Assembly: GCF_030518235.1 (NCBI RefSeq)
Contig: NZ_JAULSA010000013.1
Location: 84,823 to 148,822, forward strand
DNA length: 64,000 nt
Origin: Saccharibacillus sp. CPCC 101409
Lineage (GTDB): Bacteria > Bacillota > Bacilli > Paenibacillales > Paenibacillaceae
Reading direction: 5' to 3'
Shown here: piece by piece, positions 8,456 to 17,068 of the stretch
How the letters are laid out: every line of letters starts with the position of its first letter
How positions within the stretch are numbered: position 1 is the first letter of the stretch
Notes under the pieces: model-generated
The model's input: the letters and a program-made list of their open reading frames with translations, nothing else
Database searches by the model: none
Told to the model about the DNA's origin: nothing
Translations under genes and position numbers: made by a program

Positions 8456-9538
8456 TTGGATTCTCTGGAAACGTATATGAGCCGCTTGACCGGCTCGGCC
8501 GCCCGCCGCTCGGCGTTTCGCGCGGACAGGCCGTTTGGCGAATGGCGGGAAACGCTGGTCCGGCGGCTGCGGGAGCGGCTCGGCGGTTTCCCGGACACGC
8601 CCGCGGATCTTCGGCCGGCGCTGCTGGAAGATACGGACTGCGGCGAATACCGCCGCCAGCGTATTGAGATTACCACATACGACGGGCTGCGCATGCCGGT
8701 GTATATGCTGTTTCCCCGCCGGCTTCCGCCCGGCCCCGCGCCGGCCGTGCTGGCGATTCACGGCCACGGTTACGGCAGCCGGGAGATCGTGGGTCTTCAT
8801 CCCGACGGCTCGGAGCGGCGGGGCGATCCCGGACTGCACCGGGATTTCGCCGTTTCGCTCGCGCGGCGGGGCTTTGTGGTCGCCGCGCCCGAATTGCTCG
8901 GATTCGGCGACCGGCGTCTGGCCGAAGACCTGGCGCTGGCGGAAGAAGAACCGGGGCGGAATTCATGCTTCCGGCTGTCTTCGGCGCTGCTGACGATCGG
9001 GCAAACGATGGCCGGCTATCGGATCTACGAAACCATGCGCGCCGTCGATTACGTACAAAGCCGGGAGGAAGCCGACGGCGGGCGGATTGGCATCATGGGC
9101 ATTTCCGGCGGCGGGCTGGTCGCGGGATTTACGGCCGCGCTCGACGAACGGATTCGCTGCGCCGTCGTCAGCGGGTACGCCAATACGTTCGTGGCCAGTA
9201 TCCTGGCGCGGCAGCACTGCCTGGACAATTATATTCCAGGTATCCTGCTGGAAGCCGAAATGCCGGATCTGCTCGGTCTGATCGCTCCGCGCGGATTGTT
9301 CCTGGAATGCGGCGTGCGGGATCATCTATTCGGTCCCGCCGCGGCGCGCGAAGCGCTGGAGCGGCTGCGGGAGATCTACCGGGCCGCGGGCAGGCCCGGC
9401 GGAGTCGAAGCCGACGTGTTCGACGGCGGTCACGAAATTCACGGCGAGCCGGCTTTCGCCTGGCTGCGCCGGCAGTTGGAACTTCCGGACCGCGATCCGC
9501 ACGGTGAAGAAGTCGGCAAAAAGGAGACCCGATCATGA
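8456..9538 (+). CDS. Alpha/beta-hydrolase (acetyl-xylan/pectin esterase-like)
   Basis: From a TTG start preceded by AAGGAGG (8441-8447), the protein is 360 residues long. It has an alpha/beta-hydrolase fold with an oxyanion motif at HGHGYG (102-107), nucleophile Ser217 in GISGGG, Asp289 in CGVRDH and His326 in DGGHEIHG. The family covers large-insert dienelactone-hydrolase/acetyl-esterase proteins found in plant-polysaccharide clusters. Its place directly before GH105 suggests removal of acetyl or similar ester groups from rhamnogalacturonan or xylan fragments. No signal peptide is visible. It overlaps the next gene through ATGA, so translation is probably coupled. Confidence 0.78.
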   Translation: MDSLETYMSRLTGSAARRSAFRADRPFGEWRETLVRRLRERLGGFPDTPADLRPALLEDTDCGEYRRQRIEITTYDGLRMPVYMLFPRRLPPGPAPAVLAIHGHGYGSREIVGLHPDGSERRGDPGLHRDFAVSLARRGFVVAAPELLGFGDRRLAEDLALAEEEPGRNSCFRLSSALLTIGQTMAGYRIYETMRAVDYVQSREEADGGRIGIMGISGGGLVAGFTAALDERIRCAVVSGYANTFVASILARQHCLDNYIPGILLEAEMPDLLGLIAPRGLFLECGVRDHLFGPAAAREALERLREIYRAAGRPGGVEADVFDGGHEIHGEPAFAWLRRQLELPDRDPHGEEVGKKETRS

Positions 9539-10704
9539 CGACAAGCAAAGCGGCAGACGAAGCGGCGGCAGGCGAAGTCTCGGAAATCGCGGATATGGAA
9601 ATAGTCCGCCGGCTAGCGGACGGTTTTCTTGCCCAATGCGGGGCAAACGGCGAGCATCCGTGGATAACAGAGCGCTGGGCTTATGTGCCCGGGATGCTGC
9701 TGACGGCGCTGAACCGCGCGGGCGAACAGCTCGGCGTTCCCGAATATACAGCGTTTGTCCGGCGGCAGATGGACAGTTTCGTCCGGGAAGACGGCTCGAT
9801 CCGGACGTACCGGCTGGAAGAATACAACCTCGACCAGATCAATCAGGGTAAAAATCTGTTTGCGCTGCACCGGGAAAGCGGAGCAGCTCGTTATGCCCGG
9901 GCGGCTGATCTGCTCGCGGCCCAACTGATCTCCCAGCCGCGGACGAGCGAAGGCGGTTTCTGGCATAAGAAAGTGTATCCGTTCCAGATGTGGCTGGACG
10001 GCCTGTACATGGCTTCGCCGTTTCTGGCGGAATACGGCCGGGTATTCAACCGGCCGGAACTGATCGACGAAGCGGCTCATCAGCTGCTGCTGATCGAGCG
10101 CAGAACCCGCGATCCCCGCACGGGTCTGCTTTATCACGGCTGGGACGAATCCGGGCAGCAGGAATGGGCCGATTCGTCGACCGGATTGTCTGCGTACTTC
10201 TGGAGCCGCGCGATGGGCTGGTACGCGATGGCCGCGGTAGACAGCCTGGAGCATTTTCCGCAGACGCATCGGCAGAGGGGGACGGTAATCGGAATCTTCC
10301 AGCGCATGATGGGCGCGCTGCTCAAGGTGCAGGACGCAGGCAGCGGGCTGTGGCGCCAGGTGTTGGACCAGGGCGAACGCCCGGGTAATTACCTCGAAGC
10401 TTCCGGGTCCTGCATGTTCGTGTACGCGCTCGCCAAAGGACTGCGGCTGGGTTATCTGGAACCGTTTTTTACGGAAGCTATGCGCAGAGGATACGAAGGG
10501 ATTCTGCGTCATCTCGTCACGGAGGACGAAGAAGGCGTGCATCTGCACCGGATCTGCCACGGCGCGGGACTGAGTATCGACCGGAACGGTTCGTACGATT
10601 ACTATATCTCCGAAGCCGTGGTGAGCGATGCTCCGATGGGCGTCGCGCCGCTGATGTTGGCTTTGCTCGAAGTAGAGAAAGAGCGGAACGGCCGATCGCG
10701 GTAA
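9535..10704 (+). CDS. Unsaturated rhamnogalacturonyl hydrolase (GH105/GH88-like)
   Basis: This 389-residue alpha/alpha-barrel protein resembles YteR/YesR. The key blocks are FQMWLDGLYMASPF, with the likely catalytic Asp155, then WSRAMGWYAMA and SCMFVYALAKG. Such enzymes remove unsaturated galacturonic acid from the ends of fragments made by pectin or rhamnogalacturonan lyases, in the cytoplasm. The start overlaps the esterase stop (ATGA). A terminator-like hairpin follows at 10782. No lyase gene is in the window, so the substrate must come from enzymes encoded elsewhere. Confidence 0.88.
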   Translation: MTTSKAADEAAAGEVSEIADMEIVRRLADGFLAQCGANGEHPWITERWAYVPGMLLTALNRAGEQLGVPEYTAFVRRQMDSFVREDGSIRTYRLEEYNLDQINQGKNLFALHRESGAARYARAADLLAAQLISQPRTSEGGFWHKKVYPFQMWLDGLYMASPFLAEYGRVFNRPELIDEAAHQLLLIERRTRDPRTGLLYHGWDESGQQEWADSSTGLSAYFWSRAMGWYAMAAVDSLEHFPQTHRQRGTVIGIFQRMMGALLKVQDAGSGLWRQVLDQGERPGNYLEASGSCMFVYALAKGLRLGYLEPFFTEAMRRGYEGILRHLVTEDEEGVHLHRICHGAGLSIDRNGSYDYYISEAVVSDAPMGVAPLMLALLEVEKERNGRSR

Positions 10705-10781
10705 ATCGCGGCCGTTCCATATGAATGATGAATGCTCTCTATTTGTGCAGACTCTTTTCTCTGTATATCAAGAACTGCCGA

Positions 10782-10808
10782 AGGAGGCCGCAAACGGCGT
10801 CCTTTTTT
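10782..10808 (+). terminator. Terminator after the esterase-GH105 operon
   Basis: GGAGGCCG and CGGCGTCC form a stem with one mismatch around a CAAA loop, followed by seven T residues. Confidence 0.75.
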
Positions 10809-10880
10809 TGCTTTTTTCGCGTCCGGCTTCGATCTCTTTGTCAGTCTACCCGCTTCAAAACATGAATCGAAAATATATTT

Positions 10881-10948
10881 ACGGTACCTGTTGAAAATAG
10901 ATTGCAATGTTCTGACGGTACCGTTATAATAACTTCAACAGGTACCGT
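10881..10948 (+). promoter_or_regulatory. marR promoter with three ACGGTACC operator repeats
   Basis: A strong promoter is visible: TTGCAA (10902-10907), 17 bases, TATAAT (10925-10930). Its spacer holds the palindrome ACGGTACCGT (10915-10924). On either side are two 15-bp arms in perfect inverted orientation, ACGGTACCTGTTGAA (10881-10895) and TTCAACAGGTACCGT (10934-10948). This layout fits an autoregulated MarR operator. Confidence 0.8.
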
Positions 10949-10987
10949 TACTACAGGTGCCCATTCATTATACGGGAGGTATTTATC

Positions 10988-11647
10988 ATGGATGAATTGA
11001 ATATGGAATTGTACGAGAAACTGGCTCATTTCCAGTGGCATCTGCAAAAGCATCATCTGCGCAGATACGCCGAAACCGGACCGATGGCGGATGCGACGCG
11101 CGGACAGGGCCGAATCCTGGCGCTGCTCAAAATGCAGGACGGCGTTTCGACCAAAGACCTGTCTTATCTGCTGGGCATTCGCGTTTCCTCGTTGAACGAA
11201 CTGCTGGCGAAGATGGAGAAGGGCGGCTACATCACCCGTGAACCGTCCGAAGCCGACAAAAGAGTCATGCTTGTCAAGCTGACGGACAAAGGGCAGAGCG
11301 AACAGCAGGAAGAACGCGATCCCGGCATCATTTTCTCCGCGCTGTCCGACGAAGAGAAAAGAACATTCTCGGAATACCTCGACCGCATTATCGCGACGAT
11401 CCAATCGCAGCTGGGCGACGATAACGGCGAAGACGACCGTGCCGCCTGGATGCGCGAAGTGCGCGAGCGCATGGGCGAGGAGATGTTCGAACGCATGGCT
11501 TCCATGCAGCGCGGCGCGTTCGGAAGCGGCGAAGGCTTCGATCCGCGTCAACGCTTCGGCGGTTTTCCACAGGGGAACCGGGGAGGCTGGCCGAATCCGT
11601 TTGCCGACGAACCGCGGAAACCCGAACAAGATCCCGAACAAGAATAA
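10988..11647 (+). CDS. MarR-family transcriptional regulator
   Basis: The 219-residue protein has a MarR winged-helix domain at about 35-115 (RGQGRILALLKMQDGVSTKDLSYLLGI, then the wing around DKRVMLVKLTDKG). It also has an unusual Gly/Pro/Arg-rich, negatively charged C-terminal tail of roughly 50 residues that is not part of the fold. The ATG follows GGGAGG. An elaborate operator sits on its own promoter, and a MATE efflux gene lies downstream. It is therefore probably a ligand-released repressor of drug export. Confidence 0.85.
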   Translation: MDELNMELYEKLAHFQWHLQKHHLRRYAETGPMADATRGQGRILALLKMQDGVSTKDLSYLLGIRVSSLNELLAKMEKGGYITREPSEADKRVMLVKLTDKGQSEQQEERDPGIIFSALSDEEKRTFSEYLDRIIATIQSQLGDDNGEDDRAAWMREVRERMGEEMFERMASMQRGAFGSGEGFDPRQRFGGFPQGNRGGWPNPFADEPRKPEQDPEQE

Positions 11648-11674
11648 GCGATTTTAGATTCATACCGTTTGCAG

Positions 11675-11718
11675 GGGTACTGCCGCTTTGCCGATGTCTG
11701 TCGGCGGTACCCTTCTTT
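11675..11718 (+). terminator. Hairpin between marR and the MATE gene
   Basis: GGGTACTGCCG pairs with CGGCGGTACCC (one G-T pair) and is followed by TTCTTTCG. It could be a leaky terminator or attenuator between the regulator and the pump. Confidence 0.6.
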
Positions 11719-11777
11719 CGTTATGCCCAAATTTCCGGATATTCCGACTATAACTATTGAAGAAAGCGGTGTTCTTT

Positions 11778-13130
11778 ATGGATGCAGACAACCTCCACTA
11801 CTTTGAAAAAGCGCCTATCTCCAAAGCCGTTGCCCATTTTGCCGTACCGACGATGCTGGGCATGTCGATGAGCGTGATCTATTCGATCTTGAATGTGTAT
11901 TTCCTCGGGATGCTGAACAATACGGCCATGCTGACGGCGCTCGCGCTTACTCTCCCGCTGTTTGCCGCCATTATGGCGCTCGGCAATCTGATCGGGGTCG
12001 GCAGCGGAGCGTTTATTTCCCGGCTGCTGGGCGAGAAGCGATACGACGACGTCAAACACGTTTCGTCTTTCGCTTTTACCAGCAGTCTTGCGCTCGGCAT
12101 AATCCTGATGGCCGTCGGGCTTCCGCTGATCGACTCCATCGTCCGGGGACTCGGAGCCACCGCCGATTCGTTCGGGTTCACCCGGGATTACGTGCTGATT
12201 ATGCTGGCCGGTTCGCCGTTTATCGTGCTGTTTTTTACACTGGAAAATATGGTGCGCTCGGAAGGAGCGGCCAAGACGTCGATGATCGGCATGATTCTCA
12301 GCGTAGTCGTTAATATCGCGCTCGACGCGCTGACGATCTTCGTGCTGCACTGGGGCGTGATCGGGGTAGCGTCCGCTACGGTGATCGCCAATCTGGCGGC
12401 GAGTATATTTTTTGCTTATCATATCCGCTATCGCAGCGATGCGCTCACGATCTCGCTCAAATGGTTTAAAGCCGATAAAGAAATTCTGAGCAATGTGTTC
12501 AAAATCGGTGTGCCGGTATTCGTGATGAGTTTGTTCTTGGGCGCGATGTCGCTGATCTTCAACCGCTTCCTGGTGGAGTACGGCGAGCAGGCGATCGCGG
12601 GCTTCGGGATTTCGTCGAGGCTGCTGCAATTTCCCGAATGTATTCTGATGGGACTGTGCGAAGGCGTGGTGCCGCTGATTGCGTTCTCGTTTGCCGCCAA
12701 CAAACAGCGCATGAAGCAGACGATTGCGTTTACGATCAAAGTGGTTGTCGCGCTGGCCGCCGCGTTCGGCGTGATCGTTTACCTGATCTCCGATCACCTG
12801 ATCGGCCTGTTCACAAGCGACCCTAAGCTGATCGAAATGGGCAGCTATATCCTGCATGTCACGTTCTTGTCTTTGTTTATTACGGGCATGACTTCGCTGT
12901 TCACCGGGATCTTTCAAGCAACCGCTCAAGGAACCGCCGCGTTCGTAATGTCGATCATTCAGGGCGTTACGCTGATTCCCGTGCTGTTTATCGCCAATCA
13001 TCTGAACGGCTTTCACGGGGTAGTCTGGTCGCTCGTCATCTCGGATGCGGTCGCGTTCCTGGTCGGTGCGGGAATGCTGTATCTGCTGCGCCACAAGCTT
13101 CAACCGGATTTGGAGAGTCTAACCGCTTAA
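11778..13130 (+). CDS. MATE-family multidrug efflux transporter
   Basis: The protein of about 450 residues has twelve predicted membrane helices in two MATE halves, similar to MepA-type exporters that use a sodium or proton gradient to expel cationic drugs. It opens with the family pattern ISKAVAHFAVPTMLGMSMS, and the second half starts near FKIGVPVFVMS. I chose ATG 11778, which has a weak GAAGAAAG upstream; TTG 11757 is in frame but has no ribosome site. It lies 130 bases after marR on the same strand and is the likely target of that regulator. Confidence 0.85.
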   Translation: MDADNLHYFEKAPISKAVAHFAVPTMLGMSMSVIYSILNVYFLGMLNNTAMLTALALTLPLFAAIMALGNLIGVGSGAFISRLLGEKRYDDVKHVSSFAFTSSLALGIILMAVGLPLIDSIVRGLGATADSFGFTRDYVLIMLAGSPFIVLFFTLENMVRSEGAAKTSMIGMILSVVVNIALDALTIFVLHWGVIGVASATVIANLAASIFFAYHIRYRSDALTISLKWFKADKEILSNVFKIGVPVFVMSLFLGAMSLIFNRFLVEYGEQAIAGFGISSRLLQFPECILMGLCEGVVPLIAFSFAANKQRMKQTIAFTIKVVVALAAAFGVIVYLISDHLIGLFTSDPKLIEMGSYILHVTFLSLFITGMTSLFTGIFQATAQGTAAFVMSIIQGVTLIPVLFIANHLNGFHGVVWSLVISDAVAFLVGAGMLYLLRHKLQPDLESLTA

Positions 13131-13190
13131 CCGAAAAAAAACGCTGACCGCAACTGGGAATCGGGTAAAAGAGCGGGTTTAAAGAGGCTG

Positions 13191-13228
13191 AAAAGAACCG
13201 TTTCGCGTTTGCGAAGCGATCTTTTTAG
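13191..13228 (+). terminator. Terminator after the MATE gene
   Basis: GTTTCGC and GCGAAGC form the core of a stem around GTTT, extended by flanking AAGA/TCTT, then a T run. Confidence 0.65.
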
Positions 13229-13364
13229 TGTTTTATGGAAAATTTATGGAAATTGATGCTCCGGTAAACAGACTTATGCTAAAATCTGACTAAGGAATGA
13301 AATAAATGGAATAAATTTGAATGTTTGCGATTGAAAAGAACTCATTATCCGAGGAGGAATCCGT

Positions 13365-13994
13365 ATGGGTCGAGGCATCGACACGACGGCAAACTGTCAA
13401 GCATTGGCGCAGGAGATCAAAGACGCGGGGTACCATTTCGTCTGCCGTTACTACAACCGCAACCGTCCGCAGAAAAATCTGGTGAAAGCCGAAGCGCAGG
13501 CGTTGTCCGCCGTCGGGCTCAGTATCGTGGCCGTGTGGGAGAATGGTTTCCCGACCAGCGCCGCATACTTCAATTACGAAACCGGCAAAAAAGACGGCGC
13601 CGACGCGGCCGCTTATGCCCGGGGCACGATCGGACAGCCGGACGGCAGCCCGATTTACTTTACGGTCGATTACGATGCGTCCGCCGCCGATCTGGCAGGT
13701 CCCGTGCATGCTTACTTTACGGGCTTATTGGAATCGCTGGCCGCCGAGAAAGGCGGGCGGACCGGATACGCCGCCGGCGTTTACGGTTCCGGTCAGACCT
13801 GCGAACAGATCCGGGCGGCTTTCCCCGCGATCCAGTATGCCTGGCTGGCCGAATCGGGCGGCTGGAGCGGCTCGCGTCAATTCTCGGCCTGGAATCTCAA
13901 GCAGCTCCAGACCGAGACCGTCTGCGGCCTGTCCGTCGATACCAACCAGTCCAACGGCGACGGCGGAGGCTTCCGCCTGCATCCGGAAGGGTAA
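13365..13994 (+). CDS. DUF1906 (Rv2525c-like) glycoside-hydrolase-like protein
   Basis: The 209-residue protein matches the DUF1906 glycoside-hydrolase-like TIM barrel. It starts GRGIDTTANCQALAQEIKDAGYHFVCRYY and continues with the conserved PIYFTVDYDAS (acidic pair on a barrel strand) and GVYGSGQTCEQI. Members are thought to act on cell-wall or extracellular glycans, but no reaction is established. There is no signal peptide. The GAGGAGG ribosome site fixes the ATG. Six bases separate it from the broken membrane-protein gene downstream, so the two formed an operon. Confidence 0.8.
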   Translation: MGRGIDTTANCQALAQEIKDAGYHFVCRYYNRNRPQKNLVKAEAQALSAVGLSIVAVWENGFPTSAAYFNYETGKKDGADAAAYARGTIGQPDGSPIYFTVDYDASAADLAGPVHAYFTGLLESLAAEKGGRTGYAAGVYGSGQTCEQIRAAFPAIQYAWLAESGGWSGSRQFSAWNLKQLQTETVCGLSVDTNQSNGDGGGFRLHPEG

Positions 13995-13999
13995 ATGCG

Positions 14000-14984
14000 A
14001 TGGAAGACACTTCACCGCAAAGCCCATCGACGGCCGCTCCAACACCGGCCCCGACTCCGATCCCGACCGCTCCAACACCGGCTCCGATCCCGGCCGTTCC
14101 CGTCAAGCGGCCGCCGAGTCCCCGGCGTACGCTGGCGCTGCGCTTCGCAATCGCGCTGATGATTGCGCTGCTGATCGTACCGGCGCCGCTGCTGGCGTAT
14201 TATAATCTCACCAAGCCGCAGACGCGGCAGCTTATGGCGCAGCTCGACAGCGGATCGCCTTCGCCGGTCACGTCCGCCGCGCTGAAAAACATCGACGCGG
14301 CGCAATCCGCGGCGTCGCGGCTGCTGGCCGCCGAAGCGCCTGCGGCCGGCGGCAGCGCGCAGGCGATGGAGAGAACGGTCCGGCTGGCCGATCTGCGGGA
14401 AGAACTCAGCCGCGGGCAGGGCGTGCTGTAGGTCGGCAACGCGCTGCTCCTGACGCTGCTGTCGATGTTCATCAGCCGCAGAATTACCGGACGCTTCAGC
14501 GGTCTGCTGGTGAACGAACGCAATATCATGAGCCTGTCGCGCTTCCAGACGGTGCTGTGGACGCTGCTTCTGCTGTCGGCTTTCTATACCGCCGCTGCGC
14601 TGCGCGTGTACGGGCTGCCGAATCCGTACAGCGCGCTGGACATCGTGATGGACTGGCATTTGTGGGCGCTGATGGGGATCAGTATAACGTCGCTGGTCAC
14701 GGCGCCCCTGATCCATTAAAGACGCTTCGTGGACCGATATGTTCCAGGGCGACGAAGTGAAGACCGCGGGATACGTCGATATGCCGAAGCTGCAAATGTT
14801 CTTCTTCACGCTGGTCGGGGCGGTCAGCTACGCGATGCTGCTGCTGGAGATGTTCAACAGCCGTCCCGCGCAGGGGCTGGATCAATTCCCCGGCCTCAGC
14901 CAGGGCTTCCTGACGATCCTGGGCATCAGCCACGCGGGATATCTGGCGAGCAAGACGGTGGAGCGGACGAAGACGGCGGATTGA
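14000..14984 (+). pseudogene. Broken membrane-protein gene (nonsense plus frameshift)
   Basis: From ATG 14000 a Pro/Thr/Ala-rich N-terminus and a membrane helix (RFAIALMIALLIVPAPLLAYY) are followed by an in-frame TAG at 14429-14431. Without a change of frame, coding character continues (VGNALLLTLLSMFISRR, then two more helices) to TAA 14717-14719. Another frame then carries on with KDASWTDMFQGDEVKTAG and two further helices to 14984. Together the pieces make one plausible multi-helix membrane protein of about 325 residues. I do not recognise the family. It followed the DUF1906 gene in an operon. Sequencing error cannot be excluded, but two independent lesions make real decay more likely. Confidence 0.7.
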
Positions 14985-15047
14985 GAAGGGCGCTGGGCGC
15001 TTTGAGCCGGTTCGCGGTTTGGCGCGTTGGCCGAAGATTCCTTGATC

Positions 15048-16295
15048 TTAACTCGGGCAATCGCTGTAAACGCGCACAAGCCGAGGAAGCGTGCAGAGAT
15101 AGATCACGCCGATCGCGGCCGTACAAAGTGCCAGGCCGTAGTGCAGACCGGTCACAGAGATCCATGCCGGAAAAGCGAGCGCCACGATCCCCAGCGCAGC
15201 GGAATGGCCCAGCATCATCACCGGATCGATCAGCGCGTTCACCCGTCCCATATTCCGCGCCGGGACGAGCTGGGGCATCCAGCTGCCCAGCGCGATATTG
15301 ATCGGCGCAAGCACGATGCCGGCCAGCGCCACCAGCACAAAGTAAACCTGCACCCGGTCGGCCATACCCAGACCCGCGAGCAGCAGGCTGACCGCGAACA
15401 ATCCCGCGATCAGCACCGGCGTGCGGGTAAAGCGCGCGATCAGGCGCGGACCGATCAGACTGCCGAGCAGGAACCCGATCCCGAGAGATACGGTAATCAT
15501 CGAAGAATGCACCACATAGTGGTCGGGACTGAGTTTGTATTTCATCGTGAAGATCGGCAGGACGGCAAAGGTGCCGTTCATCACGCCGAAGAACAAAAAA
15601 CCGCTGATCAGCGCAAGCAGCAGCCTGCTGCCGGCGATATACTGCAATCCTTTGCGGAAATCCTGGATCAGCAGCGGCAAACGAAGATCGCGGAAGCGGT
15701 TAGTGCCGTTCGGCAGGCGGGCCTCTTCGGGAAAGTCGCCGCGCATCAGCAGCACGCCCGACAGCAGAAAGCTGATTCCGTCCACGACGATCGCGCCTTC
15801 GATTCCGATAAAGTGGTAAGCCGCCGCTCCCAGACTCATTCCGAACAGCATAAACATCCCCGACACGATCTGGTTCAAGCCCGCCGCCTGGATATACTGA
15901 TCGTGACCGATGCTCCCCTGGAGCAGCCCCATTTCGGCCGGACCGAAGAACTTGGCGATCGAGCTGCGCAGAAACAGAATCAGAAAGCACGGCACGATCC
16001 AATCGTAGTGTACAAACACCAGCAGCAGAAGCGTCAGCCCGGCGCGAATCCAATCGCTATAGGCGGCGATCAGCTTGCGATCGAACAGGTCGGCGATCAC
16101 GCCCACAATCCAGAACACGGCCAGCGTAGGCAGGGAATACATCAGCTCGGCGGTCGTCGCCAGAGCGGGACGCCCGCTGAAACGCTCTACCAGATAATAC
16201 GCGAACGCCATGGTGCCGACCACCGTGCCGAGCTGCGAAGCGATCGTCGCGATAAACAGTTTGCGAAAAGTGCGATTGCGAAACAGCGCGCTCAC
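15048..16295 (-). CDS. MFS transporter (macrolide-efflux/MFS_3-like)
   Basis: The 415-residue protein has twelve predicted helices and starts MSALFRNRTFRKLFIATIASQLG, as in MefA/Tet-like exporters. Cytoplasmic DLFDRKL and the second-half FTRTPVLIAG segments fit the major facilitator fold. The start is GTG, overlapping the upstream TetR stop as GTGA, so translation is coupled. The pair is read from the autoregulated promoter at 16980-17008. A drug-export role is inferred from the family and the paired regulator. Confidence 0.8.
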   Translation of the reverse strand: MSALFRNRTFRKLFIATIASQLGTVVGTMAFAYYLVERFSGRPALATTAELMYSLPTLAVFWIVGVIADLFDRKLIAAYSDWIRAGLTLLLLVFVHYDWIVPCFLILFLRSSIAKFFGPAEMGLLQGSIGHDQYIQAAGLNQIVSGMFMLFGMSLGAAAYHFIGIEGAIVVDGISFLLSGVLLMRGDFPEEARLPNGTNRFRDLRLPLLIQDFRKGLQYIAGSRLLLALISGFLFFGVMNGTFAVLPIFTMKYKLSPDHYVVHSSMITVSLGIGFLLGSLIGPRLIARFTRTPVLIAGLFAVSLLLAGLGMADRVQVYFVLVALAGIVLAPINIALGSWMPQLVPARNMGRVNALIDPVMMLGHSAALGIVALAFPAWISVTGLHYGLALCTAAIGVIYLCTLPRLVRVYSDCPS

Positions 16296-16918
16296 TTTGT
16301 ATCCTCTTTGCCGTGCAGCAGACTGTGCAGGTAGCGCTGCATCGCGTCGAACTGCATGGCGGTATTCGCTGTTTCCGTACCGATCGTGATCGAGTGGGTG
16401 AAGATCCCTTCCTGAAAAGCCGAGATTAGCCGCGAGATGTCCCGAACGTCCATGGATGGAGTGAACTCGCCTCGATCGACCCCGACTTGGAGCAGATCCG
16501 CAAAATACAAGATTCCTTTCTCATACCGTTCCTTCAGCAGCTCGCCGCGCGCGGTATCCCGCCAGCCGACCAGGAAGTACTCGTAGAACGCCGGCATCAG
16601 GCCGCCGCTGCGGTGCTCAAGTTCCAGCCGCTGACCCGCATAAAGCGTCTGCACGATCTCCCAGATCGAAGAAGGAGACTTTTTCAACGCTTCCAGGTAC
16701 TGTTCGTATCCCTCGTCCTGGTGATCCAGCAGCGCTTCGAAGATTTCTTCTTTGGTCGGATAGTACAAATAAATCCAGCCCCGGCTCATGCCGGTTTCCT
16801 CGATAATGTCTTTCAGCGAAGCGGCACTGTAGCCTTTTTGGATAAAGACGCGTTTGGCGGCCTCCAGAATCTGTTGGTTGCGCTGTTCTTTGCGTTCGTC
16901 GGTTAGGCGCGGAGACAT
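16292..16918 (-). CDS. TetR-family repressor of the adjacent MFS pump
   Basis: The 208-residue protein has an N-terminal TetR helix-turn-helix (NQQILEAAKRVFIQKGYSAA to GWIYLYYPTKEEIF, residues about 10-55) and an all-helical ligand domain. ATG 16918 is chosen because AAAGGAG precedes it; an upstream in-frame start lacks a ribosome site. The 18-bp inverted repeat on its promoter, 38 bases upstream, is the likely operator, giving self-repression and control of the coupled MFS gene. Confidence 0.87.
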   Translation of the reverse strand: MSPRLTDERKEQRNQQILEAAKRVFIQKGYSAASLKDIIEETGMSRGWIYLYYPTKEEIFEALLDHQDEGYEQYLEALKKSPSSIWEIVQTLYAGQRLELEHRSGGLMPAFYEYFLVGWRDTARGELLKERYEKGILYFADLLQVGVDRGEFTPSMDVRDISRLISAFQEGIFTHSITIGTETANTAMQFDAMQRYLHSLLHGKEDTK

Positions 16919-16955
16919 GGAAGGGCAGCTCCTTTCTCGATTCACAGTTTTGGAT

Positions 16956-17008
16956 AAAATGAACCTTGTGTCATTTTATATTATAGTGACACAAGGTTCA
17001 TTTTGCAA
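16956..17008 (-). promoter_or_regulatory. TetR-MFS promoter inside an 18-bp perfect inverted repeat
   Basis: AAAATGAACCTTGTGTCA (16956-16973) is repeated in exact reverse complement at 16987-17004. The minus-strand promoter TTGCAA (17003-17008), 17 bases, TATAAT (16980-16985) places the -10 box in the 13-bp gap between the arms. Repressor binding would block polymerase. Confidence 0.85.
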
Positions 17009-17013
17009 TCCCC

Positions 17014-17061
17014 AAAAAAAAGCCGACCTCCGGGCACCATGCTTCGGGTTGGGCGGTCGGC
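17014..17061 (-). terminator. Terminator of the RpiR gene
   Basis: GCCGACC (17022-17028) pairs with GGTCGGC (17055-17061). The minus strand ends in eight T residues (A run 17014-17021). Confidence 0.85.
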
Positions 17062-17068
17062 GGCGAAT

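Noticed and set aside
15027..16334. Long plus-strand open frame opposite the MFS gene
   Set aside because: It is Arg/Gln/His-rich with no family match or ribosome site; it is the shadow of the GC-rich gene on the other strand. The same holds for frames opposite the TetR, LysR, ABC and Hcp genes.
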